Origin: Glaciozyma antarctica PI12 | Taxonomy: Eukaryota > Basidiomycota > Microbotryomycetes > Kriegeriales > Camptobasidiaceae | Assembly (NCBI GenBank): GCA_002917775.1 | Contig: KZ627161.1 | Location: forward strand, 1,960,028-2,024,027 | Length of the DNA: 64,000 bases | Reading direction: 5' to 3' | Part shown: positions 1-10,912 of the stretch, one piece after another | Position numbering within the stretch: the first letter of the stretch is position 1 | Layout: each line of letters opens with the position of its first letter | Program-made: the position numbers and the translations under genes | The notes under the pieces: generated by a model | Told to the model about the DNA's origin: nothing | The model's input: only the letters and a program-made list of their open reading frames with translations | The model's database searches: none

Positions 1-33
1 ANNNGNNNGNNNTTNNTTTTTTTTNNNGGNNNN
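1..33. other. ambiguous bases at contig or gap edge
   Basis: The first 33 bases are mostly N, mixed with T and G. Confident sequence begins at 34, exactly where a 141-bp repeat begins, so the assembly probably broke at that repeat. Confidence 0.9.
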
Positions 34-174
34 GGGATCTTATCTTTATCTTGTTGTTGACACCTGTGCCAATCAGTACCTATGATTATGGAACCCCCTC
101 GCGAAGTGGCTCTGCTCGTTCTTCCGTGTCGTGCCGTCCCGCGTTCGCCTGCTCCTTCGCATCTTCCTCGACCT
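34..174 (+). repeat. 141-bp inverted repeat, left copy
   Basis: This stretch is the reverse complement of 9451-9591 as far as I can compare by eye, with position p pairing with 9625-p. Identity stops sharply between 174 and 175 and is cut by N on the left, so the true repeat may be longer. It lies just downstream of the glycosyltransferase gene, which ends at 366, and is not needed for any coding frame. It could be a dispersed element fragment, a recent inverted duplication or a misassembly. Confidence 0.85.
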
Positions 175-365
175 TCATCATCCGCGCCCTCTCCTTGCTT
201 CCAAAAATCGACGCAGATCGCTCTCGCACACAGGCTCGAGGATTCCTTCAACGACGTGTATTACACCCCCAACTAAACGGCCTTCCTGATGACTGCGAAG
301 ATGCATCAGCTCTACTATCCTCAGTCGAAGCGGCGAAGACTCACCACAACATTGCAATCTCCCCT

Positions 366-2270
366 CTAATCCGCCGCCTGATACGATTCGAAGAGCACAG
401 TGCCGACGAAAGAAGAGAACGTCGAACCAGGCGCTGCGAAAGATCTCCATCAGACCACCTCCCTCGCCAGCAAAGCGAGCAACTCACTCCCAACGACCTT
501 CCTCGCCTTCGCAATGACCTCGGCATCGATGAACGGCTCCAAAAAACCCTCCCAACTTCTCCCCTTCGACGTCTACCACCCTCTCAAGGTACTCGACCTC
601 CTCCACCTTCTTCTCGTTCATCTCGTTGACCGTACGGAAGTCCGAGAGGAAGAACAAGCACGGGAACGTATTCCTGAACAGCTCAAAGTTCGTTTCCGAT
701 CTCGGGCGCTTCGAGTCGGTCGCGACGAATAGCGGAACGTTGAGAGCTACGAGGGGCGAGTCGGGAGGGTAGAGGACGTGCGAGCAGGCGAGGTGGGGTG
801 AGGGACGGAAGATGGTTGAGGAGGTGGGGAGGGCGAGAGGGGTCGGACGGAAGGAGGGGTTGTTGTCGTGTCGACGGTTGGAGAGGAGGAGAGAGGTGAT
901 GAGATCGTCTGAGAGGCCGTAGGCGTCCGAGAGGAGGGTGCGAAAGACGCCTGCGGAGCGAGGGCGCGCTTCGATCTGCGGGAGTCGTCAGGCCCGCCCA
1001 GCCAGTTCGGGAGAGAAGTCAACGTACCTCGAACCGGTCTCCGTGCCCGACGCGCAGGTGCAGACCGACGTGCGAACGTCTCCCGCCCAGTCGGTTCGCT
1101 ATCGCCTCGCTGACGACCTCGAGCGTCTCTTGCTTGTAGCTCATCGCGCTCCGGATCTTGGCGCGAAATTTCTTGTTCTCGTTGAGCGCCAACACAAGCC
1201 GGTGGGTACCATAGAGGCTCCCAAACTCGAGAAGCTTGACGTCGTCCATTTTCCGCAGGTCGTCGACGTGAACTCGCTCCGTGTAGGTCCCCCACAACTG
1301 ACTCTGCGAAACCCCCGCGTCGTCCGGCGTATCGTGGATCCTGTACGAAAGTCGAGCAACATCCCTCGGCTGGAAGCTGTAGATCTCGGACTCTGCAATC
1401 CCGAGGACGTCCTGGAACCACGCGCGGTCCTGCGTCGGGCGCTTGACGAGCGAGACTTGCGTCGAGAGGTACTCGTCGTCGAGAAACCATGCCCAATCTG
1501 CTCTCCGCGCATCATAGTAGATCCCGCACTGCGCTCGTGCATTAGCTCCCGCAAGAATCCACCCAGCACGTCCGCAAGGCGGGCACCTTGTCCCTCCGCT
1601 CGTCGTGGTCCGTCATCTTCCTGCACTCTGCGATGGGCGCATGTTCCGCCAGCTCCAGCTGCTGTTGTAGATTCCCATCCGTGCCCGTCGACCAGTCGAC
1701 CGCTCTTCCCAGCGTAACCACCGGAACCAGAAGCGTCCGGTTGAGCAGCTTCGCGAGGACGAGTCCGTTCGTGAGCGATATCCTGCGCCAGAGATTAGCT
1801 GTGGGAGAGATACGGCAGGTAGATCAAACGGACCGCTGGTTGTGGAAGCCGCTGTGTGTGAGGTAGGAGAGGTAGCGCGCGTCCGGAGAGGGTGCTTCAG
1901 GAGCTGGCCACGCGTTTGAGGTGAGGTTGAGTAGGTTGGTGGAGGGGCGGAGCCAGGCGCTACTCGGCGTTGGAGAAGCTGGCGATGGTGTGTTCAGGAG
2001 GGGAGCTGCGGAGGGAGAAGGGAGAGTGGTGAGAGGAGGAGGCGAGAGGGGAGGGAGGTCGACGAGGGCCGGCTCAGTCGTGGTCGAGAGCGCGTCGGAG
2101 GGATGCTGGAAGGGCGCGAGAGCCCATTCGGACGATGAGAGAGTCCAGCTTGGTCTCGAGGAGAGGGAGGAGGTGGTCGAGAGGAGGAAGACGGTGCCAG
2201 CCAGCAAGGCTCCGCCGACCAAGAGTCGAAGCCGTTTCTGCTCCAGCTCGACGTTGAGCGCTTGAGCCAA
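366..2270 (-). CDS. Fucosyltransferase-like type II membrane glycosyltransferase
   Basis: Reads as at least five exons. The N-terminus (start 2270) has a short cytoplasmic piece and one membrane anchor (LLVGGALLAGTVFLL), then a Pro/Ser/Thr stem, as in Golgi type II enzymes. The catalytic part has HSGFHNQR followed by an NRTLLVP block, then LHLRVGHG, PLFVATD, FPCLFFLSDF and a VVGTPGSTFSSF end, a pattern of fungal proteins related to GDP-fucose protein O-fucosyltransferases. Introns include 1783-1833 (51 nt) and one of about 41 nt near 1585. The final exon ends FESYQAAD at 366. The frame slips by one base at an A6 run (541-546 on the plus strand), probably a sequencing error. Donor and acceptor sugars are inferred from family resemblance only. 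Confidence 0.7.
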
Positions 2271-2428
2271 AAAGTGTTGAAGGTTGACGGACTAAAGGAG
2301 AAAGGCGGGCGAAGGAAGAACTCGAGCACCCCGCGGAGACGCAGCGCGTATACCAGGCGCTCTCCAACTGACTTCTCTCGCAATCTCTCGAAGAAGTGAA
2401 CGAAGAGTGGTGCCTGCTTGCGTTACAT

Positions 2429-3873
2429 TCAGTGCAGAGTAGCCTCCGCGCGAGTTTCCTCGCGAGCTTCCACTGGAACCTCGCTTCGTTTCCTTACGCC
2501 GTCCTCCTTCTCCTCTCCGAACACCGTCCCCTCCTCGGTCCACGTCCCATCAACCTCGACTCCTTCCTTCCACCCCTCCGCAAATACGTCCCGCTCGATC
2601 CCCGCCCAGCATTCGCTCCCCTCTTCAAGCCGCTTGACCTGCACCCAGTTCCCTCCCGGCGCCTCGATATCCTCTCCTAGCATCTCTCCCTCCACTCCCC
2701 TCCCCTTGTCCTCCTGGTTGAGGCGAAGACCAAAGAATCCTCCTCCGAACCCCTGCAGCTTCTCTACAATCTCCCCCGTCAGGTCCCTGATCCTGTTCGC
2801 ACGCATTCGCAACAAACGCCTAAAGAACGCCGGGCCGTCCTTCCTGTCCTCGTTCGGTACGCTGGCGACGAAAGGGAGTCCTCGAGGATGACCGTTGCAA
2901 AGGCGTGAGAGGGTAGCAGCAAGGGGGCGGGTGGGGAGAGTGACGGTGAGGAGGGGGACGACGAGTCGAGGGGAGAGGTAGGGCGGCGGTGGGCGGGTCC
3001 AGTCGGGGCTGACGGGGGGAAGGAAGGAAGGAAGGAGGGAGGGGTCGATCTTGGTTTTAGGGTCGGTACCGGCGGCTTTGGCGAGGGCTTTGCGGACGCT
3101 GTAGTACTGCTTGTTCGCGAGCGAGCGAGCCTCGGGGCTGTCGGGCCAGACGGCGAGGTCGAGGTACTCCTTCGACTCGCTCCTGCACTCCCAGTGCGCC
3201 TCCCCCTCCTCACCCGCCACGGGCATCTTCCATATCCCGTAATTGAGCTCGTCCATCCGCTGGCCCAGCTCGCTCTCCTTGCAGTACCCGCTGAAGCACT
3301 CTCGTCGAGTCGCCCGGCCGTGTCCCCATCGAATCGGGTACCGCGTGACGGCAAGGTAGACGACGTGCGGTTCGTACGCTTCTGCTGCTGGGCGTACACG
3401 CGAGGCGCCGACGCGGACGGCGTGAGAGTCCTTCTCCTTGCGAGTCGGGTCGAGCGTGTTGAGAAAAGCGAGGTGGCGAGGCTGAGTGAATCCTCCCATG
3501 TCTGCGGTTAACGGTCAGCGCACGCCAGGGATGCACGTAAACAAACAGGAAACACACAGGTCTTGGTGGGAGTGAGCTGCGTCGTAAGATCCTTGCGCTC
3601 CAGTCGCTCAGCTCGCTTCACCCTCATCGCCGCGCGCTTGGCGAGTTCGGCTTCGGTGGGAGGTGGTCCTGGGCCAGAGGGGACTTGCTTCACACGCTTG
3701 GCCTTAGGGCGGGGCTCATCGTGGGGCGCGTAAGCGGGAGCGTCCCACGAGGCCTGGCGGTGAGGGGGAGGGTCGCGGTCGCGCTGATAAGATCGGGAGA
3801 CGGAGTCGAATGGGGAGGCGAGGAGCACCTTTGGGCGAGAGAACGCTCGAGCGAGCGAGTTGATTTGTGCCAT
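2429..3873 (-). CDS. Conserved protein of unknown function, probably mitochondrial
   Basis: Two exons. Exon 1 starts at 3873 (MAQINSLARAFSRPK), an Arg/Ser-rich start without acidic residues that fits a mitochondrial presequence. A short intron (3' end near 3500) joins KTY to MGGFTQPRHLAFLNTL. Exon 2 is one long open frame to 2429, with an aromatic and Arg-rich middle (RYPIRWGHGRATRRE, DELNYGIWKMP) and a later block rich in Arg (RRLLRMRANRIRDLT). I do not recognise the family; a mitochondrial ribosome or RNA-processing protein is possible but only a guess. It starts about 50 bp from the divergent GH125-like gene. Confidence 0.65.
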
Positions 3874-3927
3874 CTTGCGAGCGTGGAAGGAGGAGGGAGA
3901 CAGACGCAAAAACAGCCGAGCTGCTGA

Positions 3928-5350
3928 GGTGGCTTCGACCTCTGTCGCTCCCGCCGCGATGCTCCCGGACCGACGACCTCCTCCAAACGAAAGGACGTTC
4001 TCCCCTCCGATCTGGAAGCGCACCTAGCAGTGGTCCTCCCAAGGATCAGAGAGAAGGAACTGCGCCAGCTCTTCTCGAACGCCTGGACCAACACGACGGT
4101 CACGACCGTCTACTCGCAGTCGCTGCACCTGAGCGAGCCAGACCACGCCAAAACTAATCCAAGGGCGTGGATTATCACGGGTGACATACCTGCTACGTGG
4201 GTGAGGGACTCAGCGAACCAGTGCGTACGTCCTTCCTCCTGTCCCAGCCCCTTTCTCGCGCAAGTTGGCGCTGGCGTCGTCGCGGACGGACTTTCTGCTG
4301 AACGAAGAGTGGAGAAGAGCGGCGAGAGAAGTGCTGCGGGTGTGCAGGCTGCAACAGCGGGGAACGGGGGAGGAAGTGCGGATGATGAAGAGGCGGAGGT
4401 GGGATCCTGCGAAGGAGGAACGGGAGGACGGCGACGACGTCTACCGATTTCAAAGGTCTACAACGCTCGCGAGTGAGACGAGAGCACTGGATGGGCTAGG
4501 GGAGCCGGCAAAGCGATGTGGTGCGTTCTGAGTCCTCAGCTCCCGGCTCCAGCGAAGCTCACGTCCTTCGCAGGCCTTGTCAAATCTGCTTTCCGGCCCT
4601 CCGACGCTCTTATCAATCTCGCCGATCTACTGCTCGAATCTCTCGCTCCCGACGGTGCCCTCGGTTCACTGACGAGGGTCTCAGTGCGGAGCTGGAGGTT
4701 CTCGAGCAGGACCTTTGTACACTGGGGGAGGAGGTGAAAGCTTCTGTCTGGAAGCACGGCGTCGTCTGCCTTATGAACGAAGGCGTCTCGGAGCGGGTCT
4801 TTGCGAACGAAGTCGACGGTTTCGGTTCGTCCCTTCCCACCCCTCCTCAAGTGACCTCACTCACTCCTCACAGGCTCCTACCTCCTCGCAGACGACTCCA
4901 ATGTCCCCTATCTCCTTTCCTTCCCCCTCCTTGTCTTTCTCTCCGCCACGAACCCAGTCTACGTCGCCACCAGCCGGCTCATCCTCTCTCCTCGCCACAA
5001 GTGGTTCTTCCGCGGGAGTGCAGGAGACGGAATCTGGGGATGCCACGTCGGCTATGACTTCATTTGGCCCATGTCGATCAGTCGTGCGCGCTCTCACTTC
5101 GGACGACGACGAGGAGATCTTGGACTGCTTGAACACGCTCAAGACGACAACAGCGGGAACAGGTTCGTCGGCGCCTAGGCTCCTACACAGCTCGCTCGCT
5201 GAAGCTCTTCCATTTGCAGGCTTGATCCATGAGAGCTTCCACAAGGACGACGCGAGCAACTACACGCGCGCCTGGTTCGCCTGGGCGAACGGACTCTTCG
5301 GGCAGCTCATCCTCCACCTCCTCGCTACTCGTCCGTACCTTCTGCAATAA
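3928..5350 (+). pseudogene. GH125 exo-alpha-1,6-mannosidase-like gene (Mug157 type), core missing
   Basis: Clear GH125 blocks occur in order: ITGDIPATWVRDSANQ, DVYRFQRSTTLASET, GLVKSAFRPSDA, SYLLADDSNVPYLLS, the HVGYDFIWPMS region, LTSDDDEEIL, GLIHESFHKDD and TRAWFAWANGLFG. In the family about 70 residues lie between RDSxNQ and the FQR block, including the E(I/L)DSLC segment that carries the catalytic acid. Here only about 45 bases separate RDSANQ (ends near 4221) from the next homologous piece (from about 4268). The frame also shifts near 4670 and 5075, and no in-frame ATG precedes 4000. Introns with good borders remain (about 4525-4573, 4827-4873, 5163-5219). Either a decayed gene or an assembly that lost sequence. 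Start is approximate: it is set after the last in-frame stop. Confidence 0.6.
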
Positions 5351-5401
5351 ATCCCAAAAAAGCGTATCTACACTGCAAAGTCGTCTACAAAGAGAAAAAG
5401 G

Positions 5402-7224
5402 CTACAAACGTCGCTCCCCATTCCCTCCTGAGGCCGGGAGCAAAATGATCCCTTCCTCCCCGCTCAGCCTCCCCTCCTCCGCTTTCCCTTCGTCCCCCTC
5501 TCCGACCTTCCGTCCGTCGGCAGCCTCCTTCTTCCCCTTGTCGAGCGCGACGAAGACGGCTCCTCCGATGATGATGGAGCTCCCGAGGAGTGACCACGCG
5601 TCCGGGAACTTGCTGAAGACGATCCGTTCGAGGAGCATCGCGAAGAGGAGGTTGGAGTCTGTACTGACGCGTCAGGAATTGCACGAATTACAAGGAAGGT
5701 TGAGCTCACAGACTGCGAGAGTCCCTCGGCCCGCTTTCTCGCGCTGCAGGCCCATCGTGAGAAGTGCTTGAGCGATGAAGCCCATGAAGCCGATGGGAGC
5801 AATGAGGGCGAAGAAACGCCATTCGAGGATGAGGATTCCGGGCGCGTTAGAAAAAAAATGGGTAGAGGGAGGAGACGACCGTCTGCGGCCATCGCTGAGA
5901 TTAGCACGTGCGGCAGCGAAGTTTGATAGAAGAGCGACGGACGGAGTAAAAGGAGAAGTAGGCGATCGAGTGGAGCCTGTCGAGTAAGCGTTAGGAGGCC
6001 ACGTCGAAAGGAGCAGATGGGCAGACGCACGCGTTGGCTCGCTTCCCGATCTTGCGAATGCAGAGGTACGCCCCCGCTGCTCCAAACACGCCAATCATCG
6101 CGACTCCGACCGCAAGCGTGCGCTGTTCAGGCGTCACAGCAATTCCGCCAGGACCGAGGACGACGTCTCGCGTTGTGGCGGGGAACAGGAATGAGGGTTT
6201 GGCGATGAGAACGACGCCGCCGAGGGATGCGAAGCCTGTGAGAGCTTCGGCACGAGAGTAGGGTTCGTGGAGGAAAATTGAGGCGAGGAATCCTGGGATT
6301 GGGAGGTGAGCACTCGGGGCGGGAAAAGGGAGAAGGGAGGGACGGACCGACGAGGACTGGAGCAAGGAAAGTGAGGACGGTGGCGTCGGAGAGGGAGAGG
6401 TACTTCAGGGAGAAGTAGATACCGAAGAGTCCTCCGAATCCCACGACTCCCCGAGTACAGAGCAGCCACCGCACGCCTGGCGGACCGAGGAATGGATGCT
6501 CGACTTTCGCCCATCGCATATCTGCGAGCGGCGGCGTCAGTCGCTTCCCTTGTCGCTCCTCGAGATACACGTACATAGGTAGCAGGCCAGCCATGTTACT
6601 GACATGCGCACGACGATGATCTCCCATACAGGAACCGCGACGGTCTCCTGCAATAGCTGCGAGAGATTGCGTTTTGGTGAGCCTCGAGTATGTATCGAGC
6701 CAACAACGCCCTGCTCACCTTGATCAAGGTGTTGATGGAAGCAAAGAACGCTTGCGATAACCCTATCAAAAGGAATCCTGGAGCAGCAGACTCAGCTCCC
6801 CCTCAATCTCGCGTTCCCCCAACGAAGACGCACCTTCGTTTCGCTTCAAAAAGGCCTTTGAGCTGGCCACCGCTCCCCACGCTCCAGTTCGCGCCACGAT
6901 ACCGTCCTCCTCCAGCCGCCCTTCCACCCCAAGACTGTACTCCCTCTCCGCCGCGATCCTCTTTCCCCCGTCCGGCTCATCCGTCAGCAACCGCGAGGTC
7001 GATGGTCGAGGCTGATGCCCCCGCGTGCGAGGTTTTCTCGAGGTGGCTGGGGTGGCGTAGACGAGTTTGTCGTCCGAGTCTGAGTTGTAGTCGGCTGCTG
7101 AGCGAATCGGAGCGGGAGGAGAGGAAGGAGGATAGGACTGCTCGGCGGCGGTAGCGGACGTGACTGATCGCTCGGTTGGAGGGAGGGGAGTTGTTGAACG
7201 GGGAGGAGGAAGATGAGTTGACAT
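5402..7224 (-). CDS. EamA/DMT-superfamily transporter (SLC35G-like)
   Basis: Six or more exons give a protein with about 150 residues of Ser/Pro/Arg-rich cytoplasmic N-terminus (start 7224), then ten predicted membrane helices in two EamA repeats. Diagnostic pieces are FLLIGLSQAFFASINTLIK, LFGIYFSLKYLSLSDATVLT, GFLASIFLHEPYSRAEALTG, GFIAQALLTMGLQREKAGRG and LLERIVFSKFPDAWSLLG. This is the drug/metabolite transporter fold of fungal SLC35G-like proteins; the substrate cannot be told. Introns have clean GTG(C/A)G donors. In the exon between helices 6 and 7 the frame is interrupted at an A8 run (5851-5858), a likely length error. Ends at 5402. Confidence 0.8.
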
Positions 7225-7486
7225 CCTGAGCTTAACGAAGCCCTATCGAGAGGCGTCAAAGGAGGGGGAAGGAGAGAGCAAGGGCGTACGCCAAAATCGA
7301 GAGTATTCGGACCGCACGCGCACGAACGACGTCGGCGGAGCTGCCCAGGGTTGGCTCCTACCGTACTCTCGACAGCGCCAATCTCGCAAGTCAGTCTCGC
7401 AAAGCACCCCGTCTCAAGCTCCTTCAGTCCCAGCCCCTACTCGCCCCGTCCTCCGACCTCTCGCGCTCCTCCTTCCCACCTTCGCC

Positions 7487-8217
7487 ATGTCGGCACCTCA
7501 AGGACAGGTCGCTCTCGAGGATCTAGGTATCGACCAGCTCACCCAGGTCAAGTCTCAGCTCGAGGAGGTCCGTCCTGCTCCCAAGCCGCGCCGCCCGAAA
7601 GCAGTCCTCACCTCTCACCGGCGCAGGAGCTCAAGCACCTCACCACCGCGTTCGGGAACCTCAAGCAGGCGCAGGCAAAGTTCATGGCGTGCATGGAGGC
7701 CGTCGAGTCAATAAAGCCCGTCAACAAAGGTGAGTAGCGCGAGAGGAGGGGACGGATGGAGCTGACGCGCAAGGACGCGGCGCAGACAAGAAGATCCTCA
7801 TCCCTCTCACCAGCTCGCTTTACGTTCCTGGGCGGTTAAAGGATGCGGAGAACGTTATCGTGGACGTCGGGACGGGGTACTTTGTTGAGAAGGTGAGGAC
7901 TGCTCGCGGGAAGCTGCTCGGCAGCAAGGGAGCTGCTCCACCGCGCTTGAGCAGCTTCCATTGCCCAGGCCGGCTCTCCACTCCTCATCCCACGGAGCAG
8001 AGCTGACCACCGCTCGTCACAGTCAACAAAGGCCGCCAAAACGCTCTACAACACCAAGATCCTCACCCTCCGCTCCAACCTCGCCACTCTCCAAGCTCAG
8101 ATCGAGAAGAAGAACGACAACGCGAACGCTGTGGTTGAGGTCCTCAAGCAAAAGATGGCGCAGCAGGATCGGGAGAACAGGGAGCGTGCCGGTGGAGGAG
8201 GGAAGGCGATTGCGTGA
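7487..8217 (+). CDS. PFD5/GIM5: Prefoldin subunit 5
   Basis: Four exons (7487-7567, 7627-7729, 7786-7892, 8023-8217) join in frame to 161 residues, the usual size. It is an alpha-class prefoldin: an N-terminal coiled coil ([31 protein letters not shown]), the central beta hairpins with [15 protein letters not shown] and [14 protein letters not shown], then a C-terminal coiled coil ([18 protein letters not shown]). The family forms a hexameric cytosolic chaperone that hands nascent actin and tubulin to CCT. The start [13 protein letters not shown] is the first in-frame ATG before the coil. Divergent from the transporter, with about 260 bp between starts. Confidence 0.93.
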
Positions 8218-8563
8218 GGGAGGAGCTGCAGTTGTATTGGATGGGCCTTTCGTTCACGCGCGGGTGGGACCGGAAGTATTCAGGACGACGTTCTGCGCGC
8301 CTTCGCGGCTGGCATTTGGGCAGCGAGCTGGGAGTAGTAGGGAGCTGCGACCGGTGCTGCTTTCGAGCTGCTGGGGACGGTTTTGGCCTGAGCTTCCTCG
8401 CTCCAGACTCAGTTCTGTCCACTTGACTGCTCGTACTCCTTGGGAAAAGCAAGGGAGCTTCTTCGCAAGCAGCTGAGGAGCGAACCTCGATGCATCCACT
8501 TGAGTTTCGCTCTCCGCTTACCCTGCCTCTCCTCTCCTTCCCTCTCAAAAACGCATCCGCACT

Positions 8564-9343
8564 ATGTCCTCCGAAGCCTCCGACGCCATGAGTGCGCTCG
8601 CCCTGCTTGCCAGCCGAGGTTGCCCCTAACGCTCCCCCTCAGTGCTCACCGCCGGCATGGCCCAGTTTGTCGCTGGAATCGCGCTCCTCCGGGACCCAGT
8701 GTCAGCACTCGCCTTCGTCCTCCCCGCAACACAGAACATTGAGCAGTTTACCGGATTCGTACGCCGTCGCGTCCAGGCTGAGGGGGGGGGGGGAGGCTGA
8801 TGCGCTTGAGACCAGGCGCCGTTGAGTGTGGTGGGGATGGAGCCGGCGTTGGCGATGTTTGGGGTGCTGCAGGCGTTTGTTGGTGAGTCAACGAGCTGGT
8901 GGAGTGTCGCACGATGCGCAGCAGGGCTGGGAGGAGGTCTCTCGGGCAGATCAAGACGTGGAGCGGAGCTCTTGCTGATTTCACCTGCTCGCTGCAGGCT
9001 TCTTGTACCTGATGGCGGTCTACACGAACGACGAGAAGATTAAGCGCAACACCAGTGCGCTCCTCTCTCCCTGCTCGACGCCTCCAGCTCACCTCGACGC
9101 GTGCACAGTTCCGGGACGGTGTATCCTCGCGATGGGCTGCTGCTACGTCTGCCTCAAGACGCCGCACGGGAGCTCAGCGATTGCATTGCTAGAAGTTTTC
9201 AACGGTATCGGCGGCGTCGCGATGGGATTGACGGTCAGTACCCTTCACGGAAAGCTGTTGTCGGCGCGCTCACTCGTTCGCAACAGGTTGGGTTCGGGGA
9301 TGGAAATGCGGTGGATTTCGGAGGAGGAGCTGAACAAGGCTGA
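8564..9343 (+). CDS. Small four-helix membrane protein, unknown function
   Basis: Six short exons (8564-8591, 8643-8758, 8816-8882, 8998-9054, 9109-9233, 9297-9343) splice in frame to about 147 residues. Four hydrophobic stretches are seen: around GMAQFVAGIALL, ALAFVLPATQ, ALAMFGVLQAFVGFLYLMAVY and ALLEVFNGIGGVAMGLT, with a polar loop NDEKIKRN. I do not recognise a named family; it resembles uncharacterised basidiomycete membrane proteins. The intron before exon 3 holds a G12 run. If the last intron were retained the frame could run to 9540, through the inverted repeat, but the spliced end at 9343 is simpler. Confidence 0.6.
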
Positions 9344-9450
9344 ACGAGGCCAAGGCTGCACAGGCGAAGAGCAACTGAGGGTTATTTATCACGTCGTTGA
9401 GGGGCTCCCCTCTGCTTCTGCTGCTCGACCCCGTCTAGGTGAGTGGACCG

Positions 9451-9591
9451 AGGTCGAGGAAGATGCGAAGGAGCAGGCGAACGCGGGACGGCACGACACG
9501 GAAGAACGAGCAGAGCCACTTCGCGAGGGGGTTCCATAATCATAGGTACTGATTGGCACAGGTGTCAACAACAAGATAAAGATAAGATCCC
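9451..9591 (-). repeat. 141-bp inverted repeat, right copy
   Basis: Reverse complement of 34-174, apparently with no mismatch. It lies between the stop of the small membrane protein (9343) and the stop of the acidic protein (9683), in a convergent intergenic region. The distal end carries short A-rich GATAAGAT-like words (9575-9589). No terminal inverted repeats or target-site duplication could be recognised around it. Confidence 0.85.
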
Positions 9592-9682
9592 TCGCTCCCT
9601 CCCGCTCCCTCGATAGATACTCAGCTCCGTCCGCTCTCCTCCTCTGCTCCATGTTCCCAAAACTCCCACCCAAAACTCCCCA

Positions 9683-10502
9683 TCACTCGTCGTCCACATC
9701 CTCCCAGTCGTCCTCGTCGTCCGAGTCGTACTCCACCTCGCTATCCTCGTCGTCCTGCTCCGAATCCGCCTCATAGCCGCGAGGATCGACCTCGACCAGA
9801 TTAGGAGTGGCAGCTTTGACAGCGACCCGTTGAGCGAGGCGTTCGGCGCTCGAGTTGGACGAGATGGACGAGGCGCGAGTGCTGGCCGAGGATTCGCTGG
9901 AGACGGACTCGTCATCCGAGGAGGTGGTGTCGGTGGACGAGGTGGAGATGAAAGAAGCGCTGGAGGAGGGAGTGGGGCTCGGAGGAGGGGTGATGGTGAT
10001 GGGAGGAGGAGAGGGGAGGAAGGGGTGGGTGGGGTGGGTGGCGGTTCCGGCGCCGTGGTAGTCGAGCGCTGCGCTGATAATGAACGAGTCGAACGAGTCG
10101 GGCGTCTCAAAGGCCTGTGAGAGGAGGAGGAGTTAGCTTGCGAGCTCGGGATGTGCTGGCGGAAGGGAGGGTGGACGAACCTTGGCGATGGAGTCGAAGA
10201 AGGAGACGTAGTGGGTGGTAACGCAGACTCCGGTGGTCCAGTCGTCCAAGAACGTCGGGAGGGTTGAAGAACTGTTGAGGAGAAAGGAGGAGGGAGAGTC
10301 AGCGAGGAGGTCTCGAAGAGCTTGAGGAGCGAAAGGAACGCACCAGATCAACCAAGTCGACCAGCTTGTTCCAGGACCGCCGAAGCGAGACAGGCTCCTT
10401 GTACTTGAGCGACATAGGGCATGGCGCGTACCTCGTGAGGTGGTAGAAGGTGTTACGCTCCGTCTCGGTGGGGAACAGGCGGCGGATTCCAAAGAGGCCC
10501 AT
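9683..10502 (-). CDS. Acidic C-terminal protein, unknown function
   Basis: Starts MGLFGIRRLFPTETERNTFY at 10502. The best in-frame path uses three introns: a 34-nt one near 10401-10434, one near 10271-10350, and one near 10118-10183. This gives SLSRFGGPGTSWSTWLI, then TFLDDWTTGVCVTTHYVSFF, then AFETPDSFDSFIISAALDYH. The C-terminal half is Ser/Thr/Pro-rich and ends in an Asp/Glu tail (YDSDDEDDWEDVDDE). No membrane segment or known domain is recognised, and the function is unknown. The unusually short first intron should be checked; without it the frame to the following exon is lost. Confidence 0.6.
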
Positions 10503-10912
10503 GGTTGGAGGGAGGTGAGGAGTGGTGTGGTGGAGGAGAGGTGGTGAAGGAGATGACGCTTGGAGGGAAGACTCGGTGGGAGTGATTGGAAGAAGGTGGA
10601 GGAGGAGGAGTGGGAGGAAGGAAAGAGAGAAAGATAAAGAGAGGATCACATTTTGTACCTCGACCTAGAAAGTTTGCCAGCCTCCTCTGAAATTGCGACC
10701 GTTGAGCTAGCACGAGAAGCTTGCCAGCACACGGAGCGGGTACAGGGAGGAGAGCACGAACAAAGGGGATAAGGAGGAGTCGATTCCAGTCAGAGAGCGA
10801 CGCAAAGGCGTTTAAACGAAGCAGTGCAGACTCGCGCAGAAATTCACCAAGTGCACGCGTGTCTGTCGCTTCGCGTGAGTCGGGAGAGAGCAGGGAGGTG
10901 CCAGGCGTCAAA
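10503..10912. other. upstream region without supported gene
   Basis: Upstream of the acidic protein. Apparent frames on the minus strand here run through the promoter and show no recognisable domain. I see no RNA gene. Confidence 0.5.

Noticed and set aside
9440-9540. Shared in-frame peptide end encoded by both copies of the inverted repeat
   Set aside because: The glycosyltransferase clearly ends upstream at FESYQAAD, and the small membrane protein has a spliced stop at 9343, so the shared frame is probably not translated in either.
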